Shown here: positions 8,588-15,106 of the stretch, piece after piece
Position numbering within the stretch: the first letter of the stretch is position 1
How the letters are laid out: every line of letters starts with the position of its first letter
Assembly (NCBI GenBank): GCA_910588655.1
Contig: CAJUPJ010000043.1
Coordinates: forward strand, 1 to 26,461
Source: an uncultured Lachnospiraceae bacterium
GTDB taxonomy: Bacteria > Bacillota > Clostridia > Lachnospirales > Lachnospiraceae
Length of the DNA: 26,461 bases
Reading direction: 5' to 3'
Notes under the pieces: generated by a model
Database searches by the model: none
What the model was told of the DNA's origin: nothing
Seen by the model: the letters and a program-made list of their open reading frames with translations, nothing else
Translations under genes and position numbers: made by a program

Positions 8588-10837
8588 TTACTGTGGTTTT
8601 ATTTTAACTGGTTTGTCGTTGCGGCTCTTTAGTTTGATTTTCTGGGGATTGTAATGTTTATTATTAAATTCTATATCTGTATCTTCTGGTGAAGTTATAC
8701 AGGCATATGCAAGTGTGTCACCCTTGGCAAGTGATATGCCTTTAAGTCCCTTGCTTGTCTTTTTAAATTCATCTGCCTGGTTTAATGGGAATAACAGCAC
8801 CATGCCTTTTTCCGTTAACATTAGTACATTCCTGTTATCCGCTATGCTTTCTTCTACAGTAACCGGCTGTACACATACAAGCATATCTTCTTTTTCAAGC
8901 TTTGTTGATGCTATTACAGAACGGTTTGTTTCAAATTCTATTCCTGATACAAGTTTTACATATCCTGATTTTGATACAAATAAAAGCTGTGACTCTGATA
9001 AATCATCAAATGCTATATATGTTATTATATCATCCCTGCCTATTTTGCAAAGGTTCTGTATAAGTACGCCTTTGTCGCGGCTTCTGGCTTTAGGTATTGA
9101 CATGGCTTTTACCTGGTACATTGAGCCGGAGGATGAAAATATACATAGTTTACCTGTATTTTTCATTGGAATTATATGTGTATATTCGTTAAGGGTTTCA
9201 GGGGCAAGACGTGAATAACTTGTTTCATCAAGCGACTTACAGTAGCCAAACCTGTCTATTACCACATATATATTCTCTTCCCTGATTTCTTCAACATATT
9301 TTGTATTGCCTATATTGTCAAGTGTGGTGCGTCTTTCCCTGCCAAACTGTTTTTTATATGTCCTCAGCCTTTTTTTAATAACCTTGTGTAATTCGTTAAT
9401 ATCACCAAGTATTTTCCTGTAATTAGTAATATTAGTTATAAGGGTATTGCTTTCCTGGTGGAGTTTAAGAAGTTCAAGCCCTATAAGCTTGCTTAACTGC
9501 ATTGTTAATATTGCTTCTGCCTGTCTTTCTGAGAAATCAAGGCGTGAAGCTTCTTTGTCTGTTTTTTTTGTCTTGAATTTTATTCCATCTGTTATGCCTT
9601 TTGTAAGACATTCTTTAGCCTGCTTTACAGATTTGCTGCCCCTTAGGATTTCTATTATAAGGTCAATTACATCAGTTGCTTTTATAAGGCCTTCAACAAT
9701 TTCCAGCCTGTCGTTTGCCTTGTCAAGCAGATGTTTGTATTCTTTTGTATAAAGTTCTTCCTGGAACAAGACAAATTCATTAATAAGCCCTTTAAGGGTA
9801 AATGTTACTGGCTGTTTATTTTTAACCGCAAGCATATTTACGCCATATGTGTCTTCCAGGGATGTTTTCTGGTAAAGCCCGTTTAAGAGGTTCTGGGTAT
9901 CCCTGTCTTTTTTAACCTCAATAACAATACGTATGCCTTCTTTAGAGGATTCATCCCTTACATCATATATTTCATCAAATACTTTGTCCTTGGCAAGTGC
10001 AGCAAGGTTTTCTAAAAGCTTTGTTTTATTACCTGCAACAGTATAAGGGATTTCTGTTATTACAAGGTTTTTGCGTCCATAATCACTGTCTTCAGTTTCA
10101 ACCTTGGAACGTATTTTGATTTTGCCCTCCCCGGTATCATAAATATTAAAAAGGTCATCAGAATTAGTAATTGTAGCACCTGTCGGGAAATCAGGGCCTT
10201 TTATGTATTTCATAAGACCTTTGGTGGATATTTCAGGGTTGTCCATAAATGCAATAATCCCGTCTATTACTTCAGAAGTGTTATGCGGAGGCATGTTAGT
10301 AGCCATTCCGACTGCAATGCCTGTAGTCCCGTTTATAAGCAGGTTAGGAATTGTTGCAGGCAGTACAAGTGGCTCTTTTTCACTTTCATCAAAATTTGGT
10401 CCAAATGGCACAAGCCCTTTATCCAGGTTGTCAAGAAGTGCCATTGCACCATGTGAAAGCCTTGCTTCTGTATAACGCATGGCAGCAGCCCCGTCACCGT
10501 CGATAGAACCGAAATTGCCATGCCCGTCCACTAGTGGTATAGACAGTGAGTAGTCTTCTGTCATATGTACAAGTGCATCATAAATTGAACTGTCACCATG
10601 AGGGTGGTATTTACCCATTGTATCACCAACAATACGTGCACTTTTCCTGTGCGGTTTGCCAGGGTCAAGTGAAAGTTCATTCATTGCATAAAGTATACGC
10701 CTCTGTACAGGTTTAAGCCCGTCCCTTACATCTGGAAGTGCCCTTGCAATAATTACACTTACCGCATAATCGCGGTAAGAATTACGCATTTCCTCAGAAA
10801 AATCCAGCTGTATTACAGGCTGTTCATTATATTTCAT
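8588..10837 (-). CDS. parC: DNA topoisomerase IV subunit A (ParC/GyrA family)
   Basis: This 749-residue type IIA topoisomerase A subunit forms the DNA breakage-reunion core. RDYAVSVIIARALPDVRDG is the N-terminal signature. The HPHGDSSIYDALVHM stretch is the quinolone-determining region, with Ser and Asp at the positions that confer susceptibility. The catalytic Tyr lies in AAMRYTEARLS (about residue 120). The C-terminal pinwheel is present, but the canonical GyrA box (QRRGGKG) is degenerate: the corresponding place reads ARSRDKGV. This favours decatenating topoisomerase IV over negatively supercoiling gyrase. The tail is basic (KIKLKSRNDKPVKIKPQ). It lies 55 bp after parE in the same operon. 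Annotation as a second GyrA-like protein is the alternative, since family assignment within Clostridia is blurred. Confidence 0.85.
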   Translation of the reverse strand: MKYNEQPVIQLDFSEEMRNSYRDYAVSVIIARALPDVRDGLKPVQRRILYAMNELSLDPGKPHRKSARIVGDTMGKYHPHGDSSIYDALVHMTEDYSLSIPLVDGHGNFGSIDGDGAAAMRYTEARLSHGAMALLDNLDKGLVPFGPNFDESEKEPLVLPATIPNLLINGTTGIAVGMATNMPPHNTSEVIDGIIAFMDNPEISTKGLMKYIKGPDFPTGATITNSDDLFNIYDTGEGKIKIRSKVETEDSDYGRKNLVITEIPYTVAGNKTKLLENLAALAKDKVFDEIYDVRDESSKEGIRIVIEVKKDRDTQNLLNGLYQKTSLEDTYGVNMLAVKNKQPVTFTLKGLINEFVLFQEELYTKEYKHLLDKANDRLEIVEGLIKATDVIDLIIEILRGSKSVKQAKECLTKGITDGIKFKTKKTDKEASRLDFSERQAEAILTMQLSKLIGLELLKLHQESNTLITNITNYRKILGDINELHKVIKKRLRTYKKQFGRERRTTLDNIGNTKYVEEIREENIYVVIDRFGYCKSLDETSYSRLAPETLNEYTHIIPMKNTGKLCIFSSSGSMYQVKAMSIPKARSRDKGVLIQNLCKIGRDDIITYIAFDDLSESQLLFVSKSGYVKLVSGIEFETNRSVIASTKLEKEDMLVCVQPVTVEESIADNRNVLMLTEKGMVLLFPLNQADEFKKTSKGLKGISLAKGDTLAYACITSPEDTDIEFNNKHYNPQKIKLKSRNDKPVKIKPQ

Positions 10838-10892
10838 AATTTTACCCCGTCTTTCTTTATTTGGATGTTATAAATGTGCTGGTTCTGGATAT

Positions 10893-12815
10893 TTATATAT
10901 CAAGATTTGCATATCTGGCTTCTTCCATTATAAACTGCCTGCGTGGCGGTACATTGCTGCTCATAAGTGTTGTTGTCACTTCGTCTGCATCTACACTGTC
11001 ACTTATGGAAATCTGTGCAAGAACCCGGCTTTCAGGGTCAAGGGTTGTTTCCCATAACTGTTCCGCATCCATTTCACCAAGCCCTTTATAACGCTGTATG
11101 CCAGTTATTTTATTGCTTTTATTTTTTCTGAATTTCTCTAATTCAAAATCATTAAAAATATATTCTGAGTTTTTCTTTTTACCATTTGTATAATCTACTT
11201 TGTAAAGTGGCGGAAGACCCCTGTATATTTTACCAGAATATATAAGTTCTGGCATAAACCTGTAGAAAAATGTAAGAAGAAGTGTGCTTATGTGCGCACC
11301 ATCAACATCAGCATCAGTAAGTATTATAATCTTATCATAACGCAGTTTGCTTATATCAAATTCATCACCAATACCACATCCAAATGCAGCTATCATTGAT
11401 TTTATTTCATTATTCAGCAGTATTTTTTCAAGAGTAGCTTTTTCTACATTAAGTATTTTGCCCCTTAGTGGAAGAACTGCCTGTGTATGCCTGTTCCTTG
11501 CTGTCTTGACAGTGCCGCCGGCAGAGTCACCCTCGACAATATATACCTCGCACTCTTCTGGTTTTCTTGAAGTACATGCAGCAAGCTTGCTTTTTGTATC
11601 AACATCATTTAACTGTTTTAAAACAGCATTGCGGGCTTTGTCACTTGCTTTGCGTGCATTATAGGATTTAAGTGAGTTATCAAGGATTGCACGCAGGATT
11701 TCAATATTTTTGTCAAAAAACCTCTGGACTTCTGTGCCAAATACATCTTCAACAGCAGTCTTGGCATCAGTATTACCAAGTTTTGTCTTGGTCTGTCCTT
11801 CAAACTGGGGGTCAGGGTGTTTTATAGAAATAATTGCAACAAGCCCGTTCCTTATATCCTTGCCATCAAAATTTTCATCCTTGTCCTTAAGTACCCCTAG
11901 TTCTCTTGCATATTGGTTCATAACACGTGTAAGTGCAGTTTTAAAACCAGTAACAAGAGTGCCACCGTCAACGACATTTATCCTGTTGCAGTATGGGTTA
12001 ATCTGTTCAGAAAAGTTTGTTGTATACTGGAACGCAACTTCAACTTCAATATCACCGCTTGTGCCTTCGATATATACTGGTTCACTGTGGAGAGCCTGGG
12101 CATCGCGGTTAATATAGTTTACGAAACTTTTAATTCCGTCTTCCTCCAGGTAAATTTTTTCTTCACCAGTATTTTCATCATTAAATACCAGTTTTAAATT
12201 CTTATTAAGGTATGCAATTTCCTTAAGCTTCTTTTTAATAACATCAGCTTTAAATTCTATTGTTTCAAAGATTTCAGGGTCAGGGTAAAATGTAACGATA
12301 GTCCCTGTATCTGATTTGGCACATTTGCCAGAAGGCTCAAGAGAACCATCCTTATCCAGTATTGTTACGGGGTGTCCGCCATTTTTATATTCATCGCGGT
12401 AAACAAGCCCGTTCCTGTGGACTTCTACAATCATATGTGTAGAAAGTGCATTTACAACAGAAGAACCTACACCATGCAGCCCGCCAGAAACCTTGTATGC
12501 AGAATTGCCAAATTTCCCGCCGGCATGAAGTATTGTGTATACTACACGTATGGTGGCAACCTTTTTTGCAGGGTGGATGTCAACTGGGACTCCACGCCCG
12601 TTATCTTTAATACGTATGCCGCCATCTTTCTGCATTGTAATATGTATTTCATTGCAGAAACCTGCAAGCTGTTCATCTATACTGTTGTCTAGTATTTCCC
12701 AGACAAGGTGGTGCAGTCCGCGTGGCCCTGTAGAACCTATATACATGCCTGGACGCTTACGGACAGCCTCCAGGCCTTCTAAAATTACAATTTCCTTTCC
12801 AGTGTATTCACTCAT
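10893..12815 (-). CDS. parE: DNA topoisomerase IV subunit B (ParE/GyrB family)
   Basis: This is a 640-residue ATPase subunit of a type IIA topoisomerase. The GHKL ATP site shows EILDNSIDE, KDNGRGVPV and SGGLHGVGSSVVNALS. The TOPRIM domain has VEGDSAGG and the metal-binding DADVDGAHI. The end, ANLDI, is typical for GyrB/ParE. EGDSAGGTVKTARNR differs from the GyrB form SAKQGRDR and fits a ParE-like paralogue, and pairing with the ParC-like gene downstream supports this. An in-frame ATG lies 12 nt upstream (12827), but GGAG stands about 8 nt before the chosen ATG (MSEYTGKEI), so that start is preferred. A promoter lies at 12858-12887. Confidence 0.88.
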   Translation of the reverse strand: MSEYTGKEIVILEGLEAVRKRPGMYIGSTGPRGLHHLVWEILDNSIDEQLAGFCNEIHITMQKDGGIRIKDNGRGVPVDIHPAKKVATIRVVYTILHAGGKFGNSAYKVSGGLHGVGSSVVNALSTHMIVEVHRNGLVYRDEYKNGGHPVTILDKDGSLEPSGKCAKSDTGTIVTFYPDPEIFETIEFKADVIKKKLKEIAYLNKNLKLVFNDENTGEEKIYLEEDGIKSFVNYINRDAQALHSEPVYIEGTSGDIEVEVAFQYTTNFSEQINPYCNRINVVDGGTLVTGFKTALTRVMNQYARELGVLKDKDENFDGKDIRNGLVAIISIKHPDPQFEGQTKTKLGNTDAKTAVEDVFGTEVQRFFDKNIEILRAILDNSLKSYNARKASDKARNAVLKQLNDVDTKSKLAACTSRKPEECEVYIVEGDSAGGTVKTARNRHTQAVLPLRGKILNVEKATLEKILLNNEIKSMIAAFGCGIGDEFDISKLRYDKIIILTDADVDGAHISTLLLTFFYRFMPELIYSGKIYRGLPPLYKVDYTNGKKKNSEYIFNDFELEKFRKNKSNKITGIQRYKGLGEMDAEQLWETTLDPESRVLAQISISDSVDADEVTTTLMSSNVPPRRQFIMEEARYANLDI

Positions 12816-12857
12816 AAAAATCTCCATTCTAAAACAAAATTACGAACAAACATTTGT

Positions 12858-12887
12858 ATTATATACATAATTGCATGTGAAAGTAAA
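12858..12887 (-). promoter_or_regulatory. promoter of the parE-parC operon
   Basis: On the minus strand, TTTACT (12882-12887) and a perfect -10 TATAAT (12858-12863) are separated by 18 bp, about 45 bp before the parE start. The leader contains ACAAATGTTTGT, an imperfect dyad that could be an operator, but no known repressor box is matched convincingly. Confidence 0.6.
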
Positions 12888-13014
12888 GTGGTTTTTGATA
12901 TTTAATCTCATTAAGTAAGCCATTTAAAGGGCAAGCTTTTTAAGGGGAAAATGTTTTCAGGGTAATTAGAAATAAAGACCAGGATTTTTACAAGAGAAGC
13001 CATAAAGGTACATT

Positions 13015-13023
13015 GGACATTAA
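13015..13023. repeat. 9-bp direct repeat, left flank of element A
   Basis: GGACATTAA at 13015-13023 recurs at 13734-13742. It is directly adjacent to the outer end of the right terminal inverted repeat and one base from the left one. This is the pattern of a target-site duplication made on insertion. A 9-bp duplication fits several transposase families, so it does not identify one. Confidence 0.6.
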
Positions 13024-13024
13024 T

Positions 13025-13081
13025 CACGTCCGTTTCATAAATTCCCAGACATGTGATAATTTACAGTTATCTGGTGTTTGT
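13025..13081 (+). repeat. left terminal inverted repeat of element A
   Basis: It pairs with the reverse complement of 13677-13733 over 57 bp with three mismatches, all between 13048 and 13055. The inner part GATAATTTACAGTTATC recurs, with one or two changes, at the left end of element B (24194-24210) and at 14154-14170. Confidence 0.85.
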
Positions 13082-13088
13082 AACGGAC

Positions 13089-13293
13089 GCAGGTTTCCGG
13101 TGTTCCACTAAATTATTCAATGACAGGGCACGCTTGCGCTACGTCAGCCCACGCAGCGGCACATAAAGCAGATATTTAATGCTCCAGAATAAACTGATGT
13201 TTATTCCGTCACATTAAATATCTGGCTTAAATGCCGGCGGTGCTGAAGTGCCCCTGTCATTGGATAATATTAGATGGAATACTGGAAACCTGC
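13089..13293 (-). other. hairpin 1 of element A with GNRA-capped side stem
   Basis: Arms 13089-13131 and 13248-13293 pair over more than 40 bp (GCAGGTTTCC with GGAAACCTGC at the base). Read on the minus strand, the conserved core goes GGGGCAC-TTCAGC, then CGGCAT-TTAAGCC, a variable apical stem, GGCTT...TGCCG, GCTGA, a side stem AGCGCAAGCG with loop GCAA, and GTGCCC. The apical part is AGATATTTAATG paired with CATTAAATATCT, enclosing a perfect GAATAAAC/GTTTATTC hairpin. Because the GNRA loop appears only on the minus strand, that is the likely sense strand if it acts as RNA. Confidence 0.65.
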
Positions 13294-13319
13294 TGTTCTC
13301 TGGCAAAATTCCAGAAAAA

Positions 13320-13448
13320 AACATAAACCAGCAGATTTAGCAGGATAACAGGAAATTATGGCATGTGGCATTTTATCCAGACAGACGGAAGTGTCTGGCA
13401 GAATAATCCAGCCACATATAATTTATAGTTATCCTGCTGTTCTATGTT
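13320..13448. other. central nested hairpin of element A
   Basis: CAGGATAAC (13341-13349) pairs with GTTATCCTG (13428-13436), and ATGTGG with CCACAT further in. The tip is CCAGACA (13377-13383) with TGTCTGG (13392-13398). In element B the tip reads CAGACG/CGTCTG (24500-24505 and 24514-24519), a compensatory A-T to G-C change, so pairing rather than sequence is kept. Confidence 0.55.
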
Positions 13449-13478
13449 TTGTTGTGGATTTATGGTAACAGGTTTTGT

Positions 13479-13643
13479 GTGCCATATGCAAGCAATATTT
13501 CGTTAAAGGGGTACTTTAAGCCCGTCGGCATTTAAGCCCACATATCCCAGTGGGTTTTTGGGGGATATGTGGGCTTTATGTGCCGTTGCGTGGCTTAAAG
13601 TAGCGGAAGCGTACCCCTGTACGGAATATTCTGGCTCTGGCAC
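13479..13643 (+). other. hairpin 2 of element A, inverted homologue of hairpin 1
   Basis: Outer arms start GTGCC and end GGCAC. The core reads GGGGTAC (13508-13514), TTTAAGC, CGGCAT, then an apical stem CCACATATCCC/GGGGATATGTGGG, TGCCG, GCTTAAA, a side stem AGCGGAAGCG with loop GGAA (13605-13608), and GTACCCC. Compared with hairpin 1, GGGGCAC/GTGCCC becomes GGGGTAC/GTACCCC and TTCAGC/GCTGA becomes TTTAAGC/GCTTAAA, both compensatory. The apical stem is unrelated in sequence but still perfectly paired. Confidence 0.65.
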
Positions 13644-13676
13644 AGAAACCGTCCATCCACCAACCCTTACAAAAAC

Positions 13677-13733
13677 ACAAACACCAGATAACTGTAAATT
13701 ATAATATGTTTGGGAATTTATGAAACGGACGTG
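13677..13733 (-). repeat. right terminal inverted repeat of element A
   Basis: It is the reverse complement of the left repeat (54/57). The outer end, GGACGTG, is followed directly by the second copy of the 9-bp direct repeat GGACATTAA (13734-13742). Confidence 0.85.
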
Positions 13734-13752
13734 GGACATTAACCAGATAATA

Positions 13753-13781
13753 TTGCCAGATAATGAAAAATATGATATATT
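13753..13781 (+). promoter_or_regulatory. promoter of the holin-like toxin gene
   Basis: TTGCCA (13753-13758), a 17-bp spacer and TATATT (13776-13781) each match consensus at five of six positions. The start would be near 13788, giving a leader of about 93 nt before the toxin ATG. The stretch GCCAGATA..TATGATATAT recurs in the opposite direction at 14080-14095, upstream of the proposed antisense RNA. Confidence 0.65.
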
Positions 13782-13832
13782 GTCAACGTGGGAAACCATA
13801 GAGCTAAGGCGGCTTTACCCCTCTTATTTTAC

Positions 13833-13874
13833 GGAGGGTTTTAAAAGCCCTCCAGACCATACGGAAAGGAGGGC
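13833..13874 (+). promoter_or_regulatory. ribosome-binding-site sequestering leader of the toxin mRNA
   Basis: GCCCTCC (13847-13853) can pair with an upstream GGAGGG (13833-13838) or, perfectly over 7 bp, with GGAGGGC (13868-13874), which contains the Shine-Dalgarno sequence seven bases before the toxin ATG. The second pairing would hide the ribosome binding site. Mutually exclusive hairpins of this sort are a common way to keep type I toxin mRNAs silent. Confidence 0.55.
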
Positions 13875-13880
13875 GGTACA

Positions 13881-13970
13881 ATGATTACATATTCAGATTT
13901 AATACAAACTGGAATTTTTATTGTTGCCCTTATAGGATTGTGCTATACAATCTTTAAGGGAAAGAAATAG
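13881..13970 (+). CDS. putative holin-like toxin, type I toxin-antitoxin
   Basis: This 29-residue protein starts MITYSDLIQTGIFIVALIG, has a single hydrophobic helix (about residues 8-24) and ends with KGKK. Size, the M-I/V-T-Y-S/E-x-L start and the basic tail resemble the small holin-like membrane toxins of Firmicutes type I toxin-antitoxin loci, which depolarise the membrane when overproduced. The ribosome binding site AAAGGAGGG (13865-13873) is very strong. The stop codon runs into a stem (AGCCGCCACTA with TAGTGACGGCT, 13969-13997). An opposing promoter and leader at 14033-14096 provide a candidate antisense antitoxin. It lies 150 bp from element A. A chance ORF cannot be excluded at this length, but the context makes it likely. 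Confidence 0.72.
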   Translation: MITYSDLIQTGIFIVALIGLCYTIFKGKK

Positions 13971-14058
13971 CCGCCACTACTGCGAATAGTGACGGCTGCA
14001 GGATTGTAAAATCCATATAGTATGCTCATTGTGAAGGGGTAGAGACACTTCTATGGTT
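13960..14058 (-). ncRNA. candidate antisense antitoxin RNA
   Basis: A minus-strand transcript starting near 14058 would run toward and across the 3' end of the toxin gene. Its first bases (GGGAAACCATAGAAG ... CTACCCCTTC) repeat the toxin leader (GGGAAACCATAGAGC ... TACCCCTCTT) in inverted orientation, so both RNAs carry the same leader motif. The stem at 13969-13997 lies in the overlap and would be a natural pairing or termination site. Both ends are estimates, and no convincing ORF with a ribosome binding site lies on this strand. Confidence 0.45.
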
Positions 14059-14065
14059 TCCCCTT

Positions 14066-14096
14066 TTTATACATATAAATATATCATATCTGGCAG
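14066..14096 (-). promoter_or_regulatory. promoter of the candidate antitoxin RNA
   Basis: On the minus strand CTGCCA (14091-14096) precedes TATAAA (14066-14071) with a 19-bp spacer, slightly long. The surrounding bases are an inverted, diverged copy of the toxin promoter, including CAGATATGATATAT. Confidence 0.45.
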
Positions 14097-14124
14097 CAGG
14101 AAGCAAGAAGTTTTTTGGTTTCCA

Positions 14125-14170
14125 CACGTCCATTGTATAAAAATATTATATTTGATAATTTGCAGTTATC
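14125..14170 (+). repeat. solo terminal repeat of the palindromic element
   Basis: The 46-bp stretch from CACGTCCATT to GATAATTTGCAGTTATC aligns with the left terminal repeat of element A (13025-13071). Both ends are well conserved and the middle has diverged. No matching right end is seen, so it is a relic or solo end. A -10-like TATAAT follows at 14178-14183, in front of the CPBP gene. Confidence 0.55.
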
Positions 14171-14312
14171 ATGTTAGTATAATTACTGCATTTGCAAGCC
14201 ATTACTTTGATAATTTATAAAAATAATTTCTTTGGCATTAATGCCTGTTATATAACAATAAATGGGCAGTACAATTAAACTCAAGTAAAAACAGAAATAT
14301 AAGGAGATAATT

Positions 14313-14903
14313 ATGAGAAACCGTATTGCAAAAATATATAAAGAATATTCTGATAGCCGGAAATATTTTATATCTTTTGGTATTTTCATATTACTTTATG
14401 TAATTGGAATAATGCTGCCTTTGGATGTTACTCCGCATTACTATAATTTTATGTCAAGAATTTGGAACTGGACAGAAATTCTAATTATTCTATTGGCAGT
14501 TTATTATATTATAAGGGTGGGCAGTTTTCAATGGAAACAGGCAGTCATAGCATTTTTTCTTGGAATAATACCAGGCTCTGCTATTTTTGCGTTGAAGCCT
14601 GCAATAGCAGAAGAAGTAATATTTCATTTCTTTTTATTGGCATATGTTAATTATTTACTTCGTGGTAAAGCAGATACACGTTTTAAGAATTTATTAATTT
14701 ATATTTTATTGATAATTCCGCATGAAATGCTTCATTATCCTGACATGTTTATAAAATCACCTGGTCTGGCAGTTATTATGTGTATATTGAATGGTGTTCT
14801 TTTTGGATTTCCTATGGTATTATTAATGAAAAAGAAAAACTTGCAAATGGCAATAGGTATGCATTGGTTTATAGATTTTACCAGATTTGCTGCTGGTTTT
14901 TAA
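14313..14903 (+). CDS. CPBP-like (Abi) intramembrane protease family protein
   Basis: This 196-residue polytopic membrane protein has about five or six hydrophobic segments (near 20-36, 50-68, 76-95, 100-115, 127-136 and 150-170). The CPBP/Rce1 family has motifs EExxxR, FxxxH and HxxxN/D. Here I see AEEVIFH (about 101-107), a His-containing segment HEMLHYP, and HWFIDF near the C-terminus. The Arg of the first motif is His. Such proteins are proposed membrane proteases, often beside bacteriocin genes, where they process peptides or give immunity; some act in phage abortive infection. Any such role is inferred. ATG 14313 follows AAGGAG. It stands alone, with a terminator after it. Confidence 0.65.
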   Translation: MRNRIAKIYKEYSDSRKYFISFGIFILLYVIGIMLPLDVTPHYYNFMSRIWNWTEILIILLAVYYIIRVGSFQWKQAVIAFFLGIIPGSAIFALKPAIAEEVIFHFFLLAYVNYLLRGKADTRFKNLLIYILLIIPHEMLHYPDMFIKSPGLAVIMCILNGVLFGFPMVLLMKKKNLQMAIGMHWFIDFTRFAAGF

Positions 14904-14940
14904 TATGAAATCTAAGTATTTTTTTGTTAAAAATTTTTAT

Positions 14941-14980
14941 GGTAGTGGTTTATTTTAGATAAAAACCAGCTACCTTTTTT
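14941..14980 (+). terminator. terminator after the CPBP-like gene
   Basis: GGTAG-TGGTTT pairs with AAACCA-GCTACC and is followed directly by six T residues. Confidence 0.8.
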
Positions 14981-15037
14981 ATTTTAAATAAGAAAGAGCA
15001 CATGAAAACTGTAAGTCCTGTTATACATTATAGGGGG

Positions 15038-15092
15038 TTGCATTATAGCCTACAGTGTGTTAATATAAATATGCCTACAGCATGTTAATATA
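15038..15092 (+). promoter_or_regulatory. promoter and tandem operator-like repeats of blaI-blaR1
   Basis: TTGCAT (15038-15043), a 17-bp spacer and TAATAT (15061-15066) form a promoter. Two 20-bp direct repeats, GCCTACAGTGTGTTAATATA (15048-15067) and GCCTACAGCATGTTAATATA (15073-15092), are 25 bp apart. The first overlaps the -10 box and the second the transcription start. Each contains TACA and a following TGT-TA, reminiscent of the TACA/TGTA core bound by BlaI/MecI dimers. Autorepression by the downstream BlaI-like protein is the natural inference. Confidence 0.62.
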
Positions 15093-15106
15093 GAAAGGGG
15101 AAGAAT

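Larger units (their letters stand above)
13025..13733. mobile_element. palindromic non-coding element A (MITE-like)
   Basis: This 709-bp element has 57-bp terminal inverted repeats (13025-13081 and 13677-13733). They match at 54 of 57 positions, including a perfect outer 23 bp beginning CACGTCCG. A 9-bp direct repeat flanks it. It encodes no credible protein. Inside are two large hairpins (13089-13293 and 13479-13643), a small stem TCTGG/CCAGA (about 13299-13317) and a central nested hairpin (13320-13448). Hairpins 1 and 2 are inverted homologues of each other, so the whole element is a palindrome of palindromes. A diverged copy in the same orientation lies at 24194-24789. Structure, flanking repeat and lack of a transposase suggest a non-autonomous element moved in trans. 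A large structured RNA is the alternative. Confidence 0.72.

Noticed and set aside
8588..12815. Primary DNA gyrase (gyrA/gyrB) as the identity of the minus-strand pair
   Set aside because: The GyrA box is degenerate and the TOPRIM flank reads TVKTARNR instead of SAKQGRDR, so topoisomerase IV was preferred. The assignment is not absolute.
12843..12856. LexA/SOS box in the parE leader
   Set aside because: GAACAAACATTTGT only loosely resembles the Firmicutes SOS dyad GAAC-N4-GTTC; the right half and spacing do not match.
13503..13799. 98-codon minus-strand ORF over hairpin 2 of element A
   Set aside because: It lies within the inverted-repeat structure, has no ribosome binding site and is not preserved in element B. 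Coding potential is not credible.
15038..15092. Tandem repeats as a CRISPR-like or satellite array
   Set aside because: There are only two units with a 5-bp gap, placed over a promoter; operators explain them better. No CRISPR array was found in the window.
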